DNA of 59,763 nt from the NCBI GenBank assembly GCA_947053595.1, contig CAMRSX010000008.1:1-59763 (forward strand). Reading direction: 5' to 3'. Within the stretch, counting starts at the first letter, position 1. Each line of letters starts with the position of its first letter. This document shows positions 21,820 through 30,779 of the stretch, piece after piece. Below the pieces are notes generated by a model, which saw only the letters and a program-made list of their open reading frames with translations, had not been told where the DNA came from and did not search any database. Both the position numbers and the translations under genes were made by a program. This DNA comes from an uncultured Clostridia bacterium (GTDB taxonomy: Bacteria; Bacillota; Clostridia; Christensenellales; UBA1242).

Positions 21820-22764
21820 TCAATTTGCTTCACTTTTGTTTGGCACAAGCTTTGATGGCTTTTTCTTTTTGTTTTTCAAAAAGATGCACAGCACCAAAAT
21901 GCCAAACAGCGCCGCCACTGTGCTGCACATAATCACATACATTGCCCAGCTTGGCACCTCGTGATTGAAAAAGATGAAAGTGCCATCAAAGCCCTTCTTG
22001 ATTTCCATAAGCACCTGAGGTGGCACGCCAGCATTGGCAATTTCTTCCAACACGCCGCCCATGTATACTTGCCTAAACAGCACGGTGCCATAAGTTCCGG
22101 GAAAGAAGCTGACAACCGCTCTCACTCCGCTTCCCATGCTGCCAATTGGCATGTATGCCCCGCAAAGAAAGCCATACATTGACGAAACCATTGTGCAAAC
22201 TGCGCTGAGTGCACCTTGGCTGGAAACAAACAGCCAAACAACCGAAGACAGCAGCGTGCCAAACAGAATGGAAACCACCATGTTGACAAGCAGCAACAGC
22301 ACATCCACAAAACTTAAAAACCAACCCACAATGCCAAGATATACAAAGCCCACCACAACGGCAATGCCGCAAATCAAAAAGGTTGTCAAAAAGTTTGAGA
22401 TGACATAGCTTATTTGCAAAGTGGTTTTTTTGACAGGCGCAATTTGAAAATCCAAAACAGATTTGTTGATTTTGTCCATGACAATCATGTTGGAGCAAAA
22501 GGCAACCGTGATGCATGAAGTTGCAAGAATGGAAGAAAACAACCAACCGCCTGTGAAGCCGTTGATGACTTTGTCAGACAGCTGAATGCCTTCTGGAAGG
22601 CAGTTTATGAGGCTGGTTTTGTAAGTTGTTCCCAAAAATGCCAAAAACAGCACAATCAAAATGATTGGCGTGATGAGCGAGCAAAAAAACATCATCTTGT
22701 CTTTAAAATAAAGCTTAATGTTTCTTGCCACCAAATTGTTCAGCTTTTTAAATTCTCCTCTCAT
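21820..22764 (-). CDS. ABC-2 type exporter permease (second copy)
   Basis: 314 residues with an ABC-2 layout: LVARNIKLYFKDKMMFFCSLITP at the N-terminus, a short outside loop, and five further helices including SFFPGTYGTVLFRQVYMGG. It ends in a basic cytosolic tail (KNKKKKPSKL). It is paralogous to 18958-19962. Its gene begins two bases after the stop of its ATPase gene, so translation is coupled. It probably exports the same class of hydrophobic or polymeric substrate. Confidence 0.9.
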   Translation of the reverse strand: MRGEFKKLNNLVARNIKLYFKDKMMFFCSLITPIILIVLFLAFLGTTYKTSLINCLPEGIQLSDKVINGFTGGWLFSSILATSCITVAFCSNMIVMDKINKSVLDFQIAPVKKTTLQISYVISNFLTTFLICGIAVVVGFVYLGIVGWFLSFVDVLLLLVNMVVSILFGTLLSSVVWLFVSSQGALSAVCTMVSSMYGFLCGAYMPIGSMGSGVRAVVSFFPGTYGTVLFRQVYMGGVLEEIANAGVPPQVLMEIKKGFDGTFIFFNHEVPSWAMYVIMCSTVAALFGILVLCIFLKNKKKKPSKLVPNKSEAN

Positions 22765-22766
22765 CC

Positions 22767-23681
22767 TTAAAACTCCTTCAAGTGTTTTCCAGTTACATTT
22801 AAAAACACATTGTCCATCTTACCTTTCACAACCTCAAAGTCAAAGATGCTTTCTTGATTTTCCACCAAAAACTTTTTGGCCTCTTGTGTGTTTTTCATTT
22901 CAATTTCAATAAATTCTTTCTGCTGATTAAACTCAATTTTCTTTTTTTTCAAAATGTCCAAAAGCTTGTTGTCAAACTGATATATTTTGATGAAGTCATA
23001 AGCAAACTGGTTTTTAAGGTTGTTTGGAGTGTCCTTGGCAACAATTTTGCCGCCGTCAATGATGACAACATAATCCGCTTCCGCCGCTTCTTCCATGTAA
23101 TGCGTTGTCAAAAACACCGTCATGCTTTTGTCTTTTCGCAGCTGCGTGATGAGCTGCCAAACCAAAATTCTGGTTTTAGGGTCCAAACCAGTTGTGGGCT
23201 CGTCCAAAATCAAAACGCGAGGGTTGTGAATCAGCGCTCTGGCAATGTCAATCCTTCGCTTTTGCCCGCCGCTGAGTTTGTTTAGTGGGCGTTTTAAGAT
23301 GTCGTCAAACTCCAGCTTCTCTGCCAAAAACTTTAAATTTTCCTGAAACTGGCTTTTGGGCATGTCATATAAGTTTGCTCTAAACTTCAAATTGTCCAAA
23401 ACGGACAGTTTGTCGTCCAGCACCGAATGCTGAAAAACCACACCCAGTTTGGGCTGGATGCTTTGCATATCTTCATCGATGGAAAGCCCGTCCACAAACA
23501 CTTGGCCAGAATCCTTGGCAAGCGCATTGCAGATGATGTTGATGGTGGTGCTTTTGCCCGCGCCATTAAGCCCCAAAAAAGCAAACAGTTCTCCTTCCCT
23601 CACTTGAAAGGAGATGTCATCCACTGCCACAACATCCTTAAAATATTTTTTGAGATTTTTGATTTCAATTATGTTTTTCAT
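22767..23681 (-). CDS. ABC-2 type exporter ATPase (second copy)
   Basis: 304 residues with intact Walker A GLNGAGKSTT, Q loop VVFQHSVLD, signature LSGGQKRR, Walker B LILDEPTTGLD and H loop LTTHYMEE. The C-terminus ends VFLNVTGKHLKEF, parallel to the first copy (VFLNITGKRL). The start MKNIIEIKNLKK is preceded by AGAGG, unlike the first copy, which lacks a ribosome binding site. First gene of a two-gene exporter operon, 46 bases after the membrane-protein gene upstream. Confidence 0.93.
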   Translation of the reverse strand: MKNIIEIKNLKKYFKDVVAVDDISFQVREGELFAFLGLNGAGKSTTINIICNALAKDSGQVFVDGLSIDEDMQSIQPKLGVVFQHSVLDDKLSVLDNLKFRANLYDMPKSQFQENLKFLAEKLEFDDILKRPLNKLSGGQKRRIDIARALIHNPRVLILDEPTTGLDPKTRILVWQLITQLRKDKSMTVFLTTHYMEEAAEADYVVIIDGGKIVAKDTPNNLKNQFAYDFIKIYQFDNKLLDILKKKKIEFNQQKEFIEIEMKNTQEAKKFLVENQESIFDFEVVKGKMDNVFLNVTGKHLKEF

Positions 23682-23727
23682 TTTTTAACCTCTTTTTGTG
23701 TCAAGCCTTGGTGGCAACAAAGCGCCG

Positions 23728-24312
23728 CTATGCCTTTGCAGATTTTTTCTCTTTAATTTTAATCACGTCCACCTGTGCCATATAAAGCTTAAGCGTGTTG
23801 ACATATCTGCGTCTTATTTCTGTCCTTCGCAAGAAAAAGGCGTCAATGGCCTCCCACATAAACACCCAAGTGACAATTTCGATGATGGTGTCAAAATAGG
23901 CGTTGTCAAAATATTTATATGCCAGCACCAAGAGAGCCAATGAAAACAGCCCCAGCGTCACCATGGCAAAGCAAAACCACAAGTTGCGCTTTCTTTCGCT
24001 TCTGATTTCGGCACCCTCTTGCTTATATTTGTTTTTGAAGGCCTTTCGCACCTCGTCTTGGCTTACTGGCTGATTGACATACAACTTAATTCTCACATCG
24101 CTTTTGACAGGCACATATTTGGCCTTTTCCCAAACATAGTCGCACAGTTCTTCGTTCAGCTTTTCATTGCTGTCAAAATCGTAACTGGAAAAAATCCTGT
24201 CTTTTGACAGCGCCTTCACGGCAATCACAGCGTCGCCTTGGCTGTCAATCAAAATCTCCTTTTTGGCGGCAACCTCTTTGTCTGCCTTCTTCATTTCTTT
24301 GCTGAAAAACAT
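23728..24312 (-). CDS. Unrecognised membrane protein with two helices
   Basis: 194 residues, no family recognised. Residues 1-100 are soluble and charged. Two hydrophobic helices follow (about 110-130, WFCFAMVTLGLFSLALLVLA, and 140-158, IIEIVTWVFMWEAIDAFFL). A basic C-terminal segment (RRTEIRRRYVNTLKLYMAQVDVIKIKEKK) is probably cytosolic. AAGGAG precedes the ATG by six bases. It lies between the glycerol genes and the second ABC-2 operon, all on minus; co-expression with either is possible. Confidence 0.75.
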   Translation of the reverse strand: MFFSKEMKKADKEVAAKKEILIDSQGDAVIAVKALSKDRIFSSYDFDSNEKLNEELCDYVWEKAKYVPVKSDVRIKLYVNQPVSQDEVRKAFKNKYKQEGAEIRSERKRNLWFCFAMVTLGLFSLALLVLAYKYFDNAYFDTIIEIVTWVFMWEAIDAFFLRRTEIRRRYVNTLKLYMAQVDVIKIKEKKSAKA

Positions 24313-24345
24313 CTTTTTCTCCTTTTTTTTGTTGTTGGCACAATT

Positions 24346-24684
24346 TTAATTGTTGGCTGTCACAATCACATCCGCGCCCGTGTTAAGCACATTTTGGATG
24401 ATTATCTCTCCAAATTCAACGCTTTCAAGCTGCAGTTTTTCAATTTCTCTCATGCAGTCAAAAATCAGCGCTTTTGGAATTGGAGCGGTGGTTTTGCAAG
24501 ACTTCACTCCACACTTTGTCTTCACCGAGGTTGTCACTGTGCGCTTTGGGCAAGAAAGTTCTTCTTTTGCAAACACAGCGCCACGGTTGCAGCCGTTGCC
24601 TGTCACAACAACCTCTTCCCCCTGTTTTTGCACACACAAATTGCAGCCCATTGGGCACATGATGCAAATCATCTCTTTTTTCAT
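24346..24684 (-). CDS. DUF1667 protein, partner of the glycerol oxidation flavoproteins
   Basis: 112 residues matching the DUF1667 family through its whole length. The N-terminal IMCPMGCNLCV and later GNGCNRG, SCPKR, CGVKSCKT carry conserved cysteines that may bind an Fe-S cluster or metal. In Clostridia this gene regularly follows the two FAD oxidoreductase genes, as here (gap of nine bases). It is thought to be the small subunit of an anaerobic glycerol-3-phosphate dehydrogenase-like complex. GAGGTG precedes the ATG. Confidence 0.88.
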   Translation of the reverse strand: MKKEMICIMCPMGCNLCVQKQGEEVVVTGNGCNRGAVFAKEELSCPKRTVTTSVKTKCGVKSCKTTAPIPKALIFDCMREIEKLQLESVEFGEIIIQNVLNTGADVIVTANN

Positions 24685-24693
24685 ATCTTCACC

Positions 24694-25917
24694 TCACACA
24701 ATTTCCAAAACAATTTCGCCAGTTGCACCGCTTTTGTCAAAACTTAGGCTCATCATCTCGCCCGGCACACCAGCCAAAAGAAAGCGCTTGCCCAAGATGT
24801 TTGCTCCGCACTTGGCAACAATGCTTTTTTTGACAACCTTTGCCTTCAGCCTAAACTTCACTTCCACTTGCCCGCCGCCTTCAAAAACTTGGCTTGGCAG
24901 CACGTATGAAAGCCCTTCTCCTGCCACAACTTTCACAGGTTTTCCTTTTGTTGGAAGTTTTTGTTTGGCATATTGCGCTGCAAACTTTCCTGCCAAAGCC
25001 GCCTCCAGTGCCACGTTGTCCACAAGGTCGTGAACGTGCAAAATGTTTCCGCAAGAAAACAGCCAATCATGGTCTGTTTGATAAAACTCGTTGACAATGG
25101 CGCCGCTTGTGATGCGTGAAGTGGAAACAAAATTTGCCATTTCCATTTCGGGAATTAAGCCCACAGAAAGCACCACTGCGTCACACTTTTGAAACTTTCT
25201 TGTGCTTTCAATGGGCTGAAACTTTTCGTCCACCTGCCCAAACCAAACACCTTCCACTCTGTCTTTGCCCACAACTTCAAAGATGGTTGTGCCATACAAA
25301 AGCGGAATGTCAAAATCTTCCAAGCACTGCATGATGTTTCGTCTAAGCCCCGAGCTGGTGCTGTTGATTTCCAAAACGGCATGCACCTTTGCGCCTTCCA
25401 GCGTCAGGCGGCGCGCCATAATCAGTCCAATGTCTCCGCTTCCCAAAATCACAATGTCTTTGCCCACCAGTTTGCCGTCGATGTTCACCATCTTTTGCAC
25501 GGTGCCCGCCGTCAAAAGTCCAGCCGGACGCGTGCCGCAAAGCGAGATGTTGCCCGCAGTGCGCTCTCGGCAGCCCATTGCCAAAATCACAGCTTTTGCG
25601 CGGATGCTTTCCATGCCGTTTGCGCCCATCACTTGCACGCACCTCTCTTCAAGCTTGACAACCAAGGTGCTGGTTAAGACAGTTATGTTGTCATCCTTTT
25701 CCACCAGAACCCTAAAGCGATGCGCAAACTCTGGGCCAGTGAGCTCTTCCTTAAAATAATGCAGTCCAAAGCCGTTGTGTATGCACTGATTTAAAATTCC
25801 GCCCAGCACTTCGTCGCGCTCAATCAGCACCACTTTGCTTCCACTTTCCGAAGCGGAAAGTGCAGCGCTCATGCCCGCAGGGCCGCCGCCAATCACAATC
25901 ACATCTGTTTCAGTCAT
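24694..25917 (-). CDS. FAD/NAD-binding oxidoreductase (glycerol oxidation operon)
   Basis: 407 residues of the pyridine-nucleotide-disulfide oxidoreductase type. An N-terminal FAD site (DVIVIGGGPAGMSAALSA, then VVLIERDEVLGGILNQC), an ATG-like AVILAMGCRERT motif near 112, and a second nucleotide site (KDIVILGSGDIGLIMARRL) near 150 are clear. The C-terminal 80 residues form a small separate domain. Such proteins pair with a GlpA-like dehydrogenase and DUF1667, passing electrons from glycerol-3-phosphate oxidation to an acceptor. The gene overlaps the preceding flavoprotein gene by eight bases, with GGAGGTG inside it. Confidence 0.9.
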   Translation of the reverse strand: MTETDVIVIGGGPAGMSAALSASESGSKVVLIERDEVLGGILNQCIHNGFGLHYFKEELTGPEFAHRFRVLVEKDDNITVLTSTLVVKLEERCVQVMGANGMESIRAKAVILAMGCRERTAGNISLCGTRPAGLLTAGTVQKMVNIDGKLVGKDIVILGSGDIGLIMARRLTLEGAKVHAVLEINSTSSGLRRNIMQCLEDFDIPLLYGTTIFEVVGKDRVEGVWFGQVDEKFQPIESTRKFQKCDAVVLSVGLIPEMEMANFVSTSRITSGAIVNEFYQTDHDWLFSCGNILHVHDLVDNVALEAALAGKFAAQYAKQKLPTKGKPVKVVAGEGLSYVLPSQVFEGGGQVEVKFRLKAKVVKKSIVAKCGANILGKRFLLAGVPGEMMSLSFDKSGATGEIVLEIV

Positions 25918-27328
25918 GTTTCACCTCCCGCAAAGCACCAACTGCCACTTCGCTGCCGCGGTTTTCTTTCAAAACTTTTTCATATTGGATGTTGCGCGCC
26001 TTCATAATTTCCCTAACCACTTTTGTGAAGCAAAAGCCGCCTTGGCATCTGCCCATGCCAGCATTTGTACGACGCTTGACTGCGTCCACCGAATGAACCT
26101 CAAGTGGCCGATTGAGCGCAAAAAGCACGTCGCCTTTTGTGATTTTTTCACATTTGCACACAATCTGTCCATATGCCTTGTTGGTTTTCAAACATTGTTG
26201 CTGCTGCAATTTTGTCATGTCCTTAAACATCACATAAGGTTGAATTTGTTTAAGATTGTCCTTCTCTTTGTTTTCAAAGCCCAAAAGCTGCAAGACATAT
26301 TCGGCAATTGCTGGCGCAGCCGAAAGCCCCGGCGAGCAGATGCCTGCCAAAGTAATCACCCCGTCCACCGCTTTAGATTTTTCAATGACAAAATCCTCTC
26401 CGCACACAACTCTGACGCCCGAAAACTCTCTGATGGCATGGCAGAAGTTGAGATTTTTTATGATGAGATTGGTTTTGCTTTTGATGGATGAAAGCCCTTG
26501 CGCTGTGGTGATGGCATCTCCATCGCAAAGCTCACTTGTTGGGCCAATCAAAAAGTTTCCATCCACCGTTGGTGTGACAAGCACACCTTTGCCCAGCGCC
26601 GTTGGCAATGGAAAAACTGTGCAAGGCACATCCAAAGCGCAGCCTTTATCAAACACAAAATACTCTCCCCGCCTAAGCTGCAGCGGAAAAATCTCTGCGC
26701 CCAAAATTTTGGCAACTTCATTAACTCCTGCGCCGGCGCTGTTGATTATGTTTTTTGCAAAAAAGGTGTTTTTTCTTGTCTTCACCTCAAAAACATCATC
26801 CACCTTTTTCACGCTGACAAGGTCTTCCTCCAACGCCACTTGCCCGCCGTTTAAAATGCCCTCGTCCGTCAAGGCAATGGCAAACAGATATGGGCTGACA
26901 ACATATGCATTTTCTGCAAATAAGCCCACACTGATGCCGTCGGCAATTTCTGGAATTTTGCTTTCAATTTGCTGCCTGTTCCACTTTTCCACCTTCACGC
27001 CGTTTTGCTTTCCACGCACAAAAAGGTTGTCAATTTTTTCGGGACTATCTCCCACAACCAGCGCACCACATTTTTTTAGTGGCACGCCAAGGCGGGCACA
27101 CAGCTTGGGATAAAGCTGGTTGCCTTGCACATTCAGTTTTGCCATAAGGCTGTTTGGAATTGGGTCAAACCCCGCGTGCACCAAGCCGCTGTTGGCTTTG
27201 CTTGCGCCCGTGGCAACATCGCTTGCCTTGTCCAGCATAAGCGCACTTTTTCCAATTCGGGACAACTTGTTGAAGATGGACGCGCCCACCACGCCAGCCC
27301 CCACAATCAGACAATCAAAAACTTTCAT
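25910..27328 (-). CDS. glpA: GlpA-like glycerol-3-phosphate dehydrogenase with C-terminal BFD Fe-S domain
   Basis: 472 residues. The N-terminal DAO-type FAD domain opens with DCLIVGAGVVGASIFNKLSR and continues with GASKANSGLVHAGFDP, a phrase shared with anaerobic G3P dehydrogenases and L-2-hydroxyglutarate oxidases. GVITLAGICSPGLSAAPAIA near 345 closes the FAD site. The last 90 residues are a BFD-like [2Fe-2S] domain with VCKCEKIT and GRCQGGFC. It probably oxidises glycerol-3-phosphate to dihydroxyacetone phosphate. It is the first gene of the minus operon and divergent from glycerol kinase, which makes its product the substrate. GGAGG precedes the ATG. An L-2-hydroxyglutarate role is the alternative. 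Confidence 0.85.
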   Translation of the reverse strand: MKVFDCLIVGAGVVGASIFNKLSRIGKSALMLDKASDVATGASKANSGLVHAGFDPIPNSLMAKLNVQGNQLYPKLCARLGVPLKKCGALVVGDSPEKIDNLFVRGKQNGVKVEKWNRQQIESKIPEIADGISVGLFAENAYVVSPYLFAIALTDEGILNGGQVALEEDLVSVKKVDDVFEVKTRKNTFFAKNIINSAGAGVNEVAKILGAEIFPLQLRRGEYFVFDKGCALDVPCTVFPLPTALGKGVLVTPTVDGNFLIGPTSELCDGDAITTAQGLSSIKSKTNLIIKNLNFCHAIREFSGVRVVCGEDFVIEKSKAVDGVITLAGICSPGLSAAPAIAEYVLQLLGFENKEKDNLKQIQPYVMFKDMTKLQQQQCLKTNKAYGQIVCKCEKITKGDVLFALNRPLEVHSVDAVKRRTNAGMGRCQGGFCFTKVVREIMKARNIQYEKVLKENRGSEVAVGALREVKHD

Positions 27329-27490
27329 TTTTCCTCCACTTTCATTTTAGCCCTCGCACATGCTTTTTGTCAAACAAATGCAAAACAAGCAGAAAAAACA
27401 AAAACTTTTGCATTTCACTTTCAAAAACAAGTGCGCTGTGATATCATGAATATATGAGTGTGGCTTGAAATTATTTTTTGGAGAAAGCCT

Positions 27491-28942
27491 ATGAGAAAAT
27501 TTGTTTTGGGTTTGGATGAAGGAACCACCAGCTTGCGCGCTGTGCTTTATGACGCAGCCAGCCACAAAATTGTGGGCAAGCAAGAAAAAACCATCCGTCA
27601 GCACTATCCTCACGACGGCTGGGTGGAGCAAGATGCAGAAGACATCTTTAAGAAAATTTTGTTGGTCTGCAAAGAGGTTCTTAAAAACAACAGCGTGCAA
27701 AAGTGCGAACTTTTGGGCATTGCCATAACCAATCAGCGCGAAACTATTGTGGCGTGGGACAGGCAAACTGGCAAGCCAATTTATAATGCCATTGTGTGGC
27801 AATGCCGAAGGACAACCAACCTCATCAAAGCGCTTCCGCAAAAGGTGAAAAAACAAATTCACAAAACAACGGGATTGATTGCCAACCCATATTTCAGCGC
27901 GTCCAAGATGAAATGGATTTTGGACAACGTGCCAGCGGCAAAATCACTGGCAAAGGCTGGCAACCTCTGCTTTGGAACCATTGACAGCTTTTTGGCTTTT
28001 AGGCTGACAGGCAATCATGTCACCGACACCACCAACGCCAGCCGAACAATGCTTATGAACTTGCACACCCTTGATTGGGACAGCAAACTTCTCAAAATTT
28101 TTGATGTGCCACTGGCAGCGCTGCCAAAAATTTTGCCTTCAGATGGCAAGTTTGGCAACGCCAAAGCGCTTTTGGACGCGCCCATTTTGGCAATGATTGG
28201 CGACCAGCAGTCCAGCATGATTGGGCAGGGTGCCATGGATGTTGGCGCCAGCAAAGTCACCATTGGCACTGGCGGTTTTGTTTTAACAAATGTTTCACCG
28301 CAAAATGCGCAGCCTTTGGAAAACCTTTTGCTGACGGTGGCGCGCACCTTGGGCGGAAAGACAGAATATGCCATTGAGGGCAGCATCTTCAGCGCATGCA
28401 GTGCCATAAACTGGCTGAAAGAACTTGGAATGTATGGCGATGTGGCAGAAACTTCCAAAATGGCAAGCCGCCTTAGCGGCAACAACGGGGTTTATTTTGT
28501 GCCTGCCTTCACAGGGCTTGGCGCCCCATATTGGAAGGACGATGCCCGCGCCTGCATTGTGGGAATGAATTTCAACACAGACAAAAACCACATTGTGCGC
28601 GCCTGCCTTGAAAGCATTGCATTCAACATCAAAGCGCTGGTGGACGAAATGCGAAAGAATGGTCAACGCATTGGAAAGATAAGCGTGGACGGCGGAGGCA
28701 GCAAAAATGACTTTTTGTTGCAGTTCATCTGTGACATGCTGGGCAAAGATGTGGAACGAAGCAGCCAAGCCGAGGCCACTGTGATGGGCGCAATTTATGT
28801 GGCACTGCTTGCCTGCGGGCAACTTAAGAGAAGCGAAATCAAGCAGTTAACGCAAAACAATCAGGTTTTTCACCCACGCTTGACTGAAGGAGAACGAAAA
28901 GCCTTATATGAAGGCTGGCAAAAGGCAATAAAAAAACTTTAA
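27491..28942 (+). CDS. glpK: Glycerol kinase
   Basis: 483 residues of the FGGY family, close to the usual 495-505. LGLDEGTTSLRAVLYD binds phosphate at the N-terminus (GlpK normally has DQGTTS; here DEGTTS). WVEQDAEDI, AITNQRETIVAWD and AIVWQCRRT are GlpK motifs for glycerol contact. FTGLGAPYWKDDARACIVG near 345 and SVDGGGSKNDFLLQF near 398 are the second-domain motifs. It phosphorylates glycerol to glycerol-3-phosphate. The start is set by TGGAG eight bases before MRKFV. It is divergent from the GlpA-like operon and followed 10 bases later by a lipase-like gene. No glycerol facilitator gene is present here. Confidence 0.95.
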   Translation: MRKFVLGLDEGTTSLRAVLYDAASHKIVGKQEKTIRQHYPHDGWVEQDAEDIFKKILLVCKEVLKNNSVQKCELLGIAITNQRETIVAWDRQTGKPIYNAIVWQCRRTTNLIKALPQKVKKQIHKTTGLIANPYFSASKMKWILDNVPAAKSLAKAGNLCFGTIDSFLAFRLTGNHVTDTTNASRTMLMNLHTLDWDSKLLKIFDVPLAALPKILPSDGKFGNAKALLDAPILAMIGDQQSSMIGQGAMDVGASKVTIGTGGFVLTNVSPQNAQPLENLLLTVARTLGGKTEYAIEGSIFSACSAINWLKELGMYGDVAETSKMASRLSGNNGVYFVPAFTGLGAPYWKDDARACIVGMNFNTDKNHIVRACLESIAFNIKALVDEMRKNGQRIGKISVDGGGSKNDFLLQFICDMLGKDVERSSQAEATVMGAIYVALLACGQLKRSEIKQLTQNNQVFHPRLTEGERKALYEGWQKAIKKL

Positions 28943-28952
28943 AGGAGAGTGT

Positions 28953-29948
28953 ATGGCAAACAAAACAGCACAAAAAACAGCAAAATCGACAGACAAAATG
29001 ACAAAAACACGCAAAACATCTCAAAAGGGCAGACAAGTTGCACAACTTTCAAAAGAAAGTGAAAATCAGCCAAAAAACATTCACATTTTGGGCTTCAACA
29101 ACTTGCCGCTTTGCACCTATGTGTTTGACAAAGTGGAAAATCCAAAAGCAGTGGTGGTGATTGTGCACGGCATGCAAGAGCATGCTTTGAGGTATGCAAG
29201 CTTTGCCAAGTTTTTAAACAAGCACGGCTTTGTGGTTGTGGCAAGCGATTCTCGCGGGCACGGCAGAACAATGCAGTCAAAAGACGACTATGGCCGCGGA
29301 GAAAAGGATATCTTCAGTGAAACGGTGAAAGACCAGCAGTGCATTTTGGACTATGCAAAAACGCAGTTCAATTTGCCAATTTATTTGCTTGGGCATTCTT
29401 ATGGCTCCATGATTTTGCAAAAGTTGATTCAGGTTTGTCCGCTGATTGAAAAAGCCGTCATCTGTGGCACAACAAATGGCGACAGCTTTGCATTCAAAAG
29501 CGGAAGCGTTGCGCTTTCGGTTTTGTTGCCGTTCAAGCAAAAAGACAAGCGCGGCGGAATTGAAGAAAAGCTTTGCATAAAATCGTTTGAAAAAAAGTTT
29601 GAAAATGGCAACTGGCTTTCTCGGAATGAAGAAAGTTTTGCAGCATATTGTGCCGACCCGCTTTGTGGTGGCTCATTCCCCTTCAGTTTTTATTACAGCT
29701 TAATTAAAAACATGCGAAAGGTCAACCGAGGCATCAACAAGGTGCACAACAAAAATATTTTCTTCATTGCGGGCGGAGCCGACCCATTAAGCAGCGGCGG
29801 CAAAGAAGTGGAAAAACTTTTCAAGAAGTTCTTGAAAAACAACATCAACGCCCGCTTGAAAATTTATTCAGACGCCCGACACGAGCTTTTGAACGAAATC
29901 AACAACAAAGAGGTTTATGAAGATGTGCTTAAGTTTTTTGAAGAATAA
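28953..29948 (+). CDS. Alpha/beta hydrolase, monoacylglycerol-lipase-like
   Basis: 331 residues. Residues 1-40 are a basic, unstructured tail (TAQKTAKSTDKMTKTRKTSQ). The hydrolase domain has VVIVHGMQEHALRY (oxyanion region), SDSRGHGRT, the nucleophile elbow GHSYGS (Ser near 150), DPLSSGG (Asp) and DARHELLNE (His). This order and the HGMQEH/RGHGRT motifs are those of serine-aminopeptidase S33 / monoacylglycerol lipase enzymes. It would release glycerol or fatty acid from monoacylglycerol or lysophospholipid. The gene starts 10 bases after glpK with AAAGGAGAG, so it is in the same operon and could feed it. Cytosolic; no signal peptide. Confidence 0.88.
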   Translation: MANKTAQKTAKSTDKMTKTRKTSQKGRQVAQLSKESENQPKNIHILGFNNLPLCTYVFDKVENPKAVVVIVHGMQEHALRYASFAKFLNKHGFVVVASDSRGHGRTMQSKDDYGRGEKDIFSETVKDQQCILDYAKTQFNLPIYLLGHSYGSMILQKLIQVCPLIEKAVICGTTNGDSFAFKSGSVALSVLLPFKQKDKRGGIEEKLCIKSFEKKFENGNWLSRNEESFAAYCADPLCGGSFPFSFYYSLIKNMRKVNRGINKVHNKNIFFIAGGADPLSSGGKEVEKLFKKFLKNNINARLKIYSDARHELLNEINNKEVYEDVLKFFEE

Positions 29949-29981
29949 ATATGACAAAAATAAACTTTTTGGAGGTTTGAA

Positions 29982-30677
29982 ATGATTGGAACTTTGGCTC
30001 TTGCCATTTGCAGCTTGATTTTTTGCACAACATTTTGCGTGGTGCGCACAAAAAAAATGGGTGTGTGGTCACTTATGCTTAAGGGCATCTCCTCCATCTG
30101 CTTTGTGCTGTGCGGGCTTTTTGCCACTTCTTCTGTTGGCTCTTTCAGCGTCAACTTGCTGATTGTGGCAGGACTGGTGCTGGGGCTTGTGGGGGATGTG
30201 CTTTTGGACCTTAAGGTGATGTATCCGCAACAATCCAATCAATATTTTGTGGCAGGCACGGCGTGCTTTGCCGTTGGACATATCTTCTATTTTGCAAGCG
30301 CAGCATTGTTTTGCAATCAATCGCTGCACCTTGGCTGGAACATTCTTGCCAGCGTGGGAGTGGCAGTTTTGTTGACATTGGTGATTTTGTTTGCTTCCAA
30401 AAAGATGGGCATGAACTTTGGCAAGATGCTTCCCATTGTGCTGACTTACAGCTTCATCCTCACCTTCATGATGGCGTTTTCGGTTGCCATTGCCATTTTC
30501 AGTCCAATGTTTTGGATTTTTGCTGCGGGCATGATTTGCTTCTTTTTGTCCGACTTGGTGCTTTCAATGCAATATTTTGGCGCGAGACAAGAGAAAGTTT
30601 GGGTGTTTGTCAATCACTTTTTATATTACATCGCCCAGTGCTTGCTGGCAATTTCAATTTTATATTTGCTTGCCTAA
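29982..30677 (+). CDS. YhhN/TMEM86-family lysoplasmalogenase-like membrane protein
   Basis: 231 residues with about eight membrane helices. Conserved features of the YhhN family are present: GLVLGLVGDVLLDLK near 65, FAVGHIFYF near 97 and CFFLSDLVLSMQYF near 185. The two Asp residues in helices are the proposed catalytic pair. Characterised members cleave the vinyl-ether bond of lysoplasmalogens. Plasmalogens are common in Clostridia and animal tissue, so substrate could be own or host lipid. GGAGG precedes the ATG and the gene is 33 bases after the hydrolase gene, so it belongs to the glpK operon. Confidence 0.85.
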   Translation: MIGTLALAICSLIFCTTFCVVRTKKMGVWSLMLKGISSICFVLCGLFATSSVGSFSVNLLIVAGLVLGLVGDVLLDLKVMYPQQSNQYFVAGTACFAVGHIFYFASAALFCNQSLHLGWNILASVGVAVLLTLVILFASKKMGMNFGKMLPIVLTYSFILTFMMAFSVAIAIFSPMFWIFAAGMICFFLSDLVLSMQYFGARQEKVWVFVNHFLYYIAQCLLAISILYLLA

Positions 30678-30724
30678 GACACTTCAAATCTGGCGCAAAA
30701 CACAAAACAAATTTTTAGAGCAAC

Positions 30725-30750
30725 AAAAAAACAGCAGTTTTGCTGTTTTT
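30725..30750 (+). terminator. Terminator of the glpK operon
   Basis: AAAAAACAGCA (30725-30735) pairs with TGCTGTTTTTT (30740-30750). It is bidirectional and also faces the end of the thymidylate kinase gene. Confidence 0.85.
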
Positions 30751-30779
30751 TTTGTCCTTTTATCCTTTTTTACCCCTTT

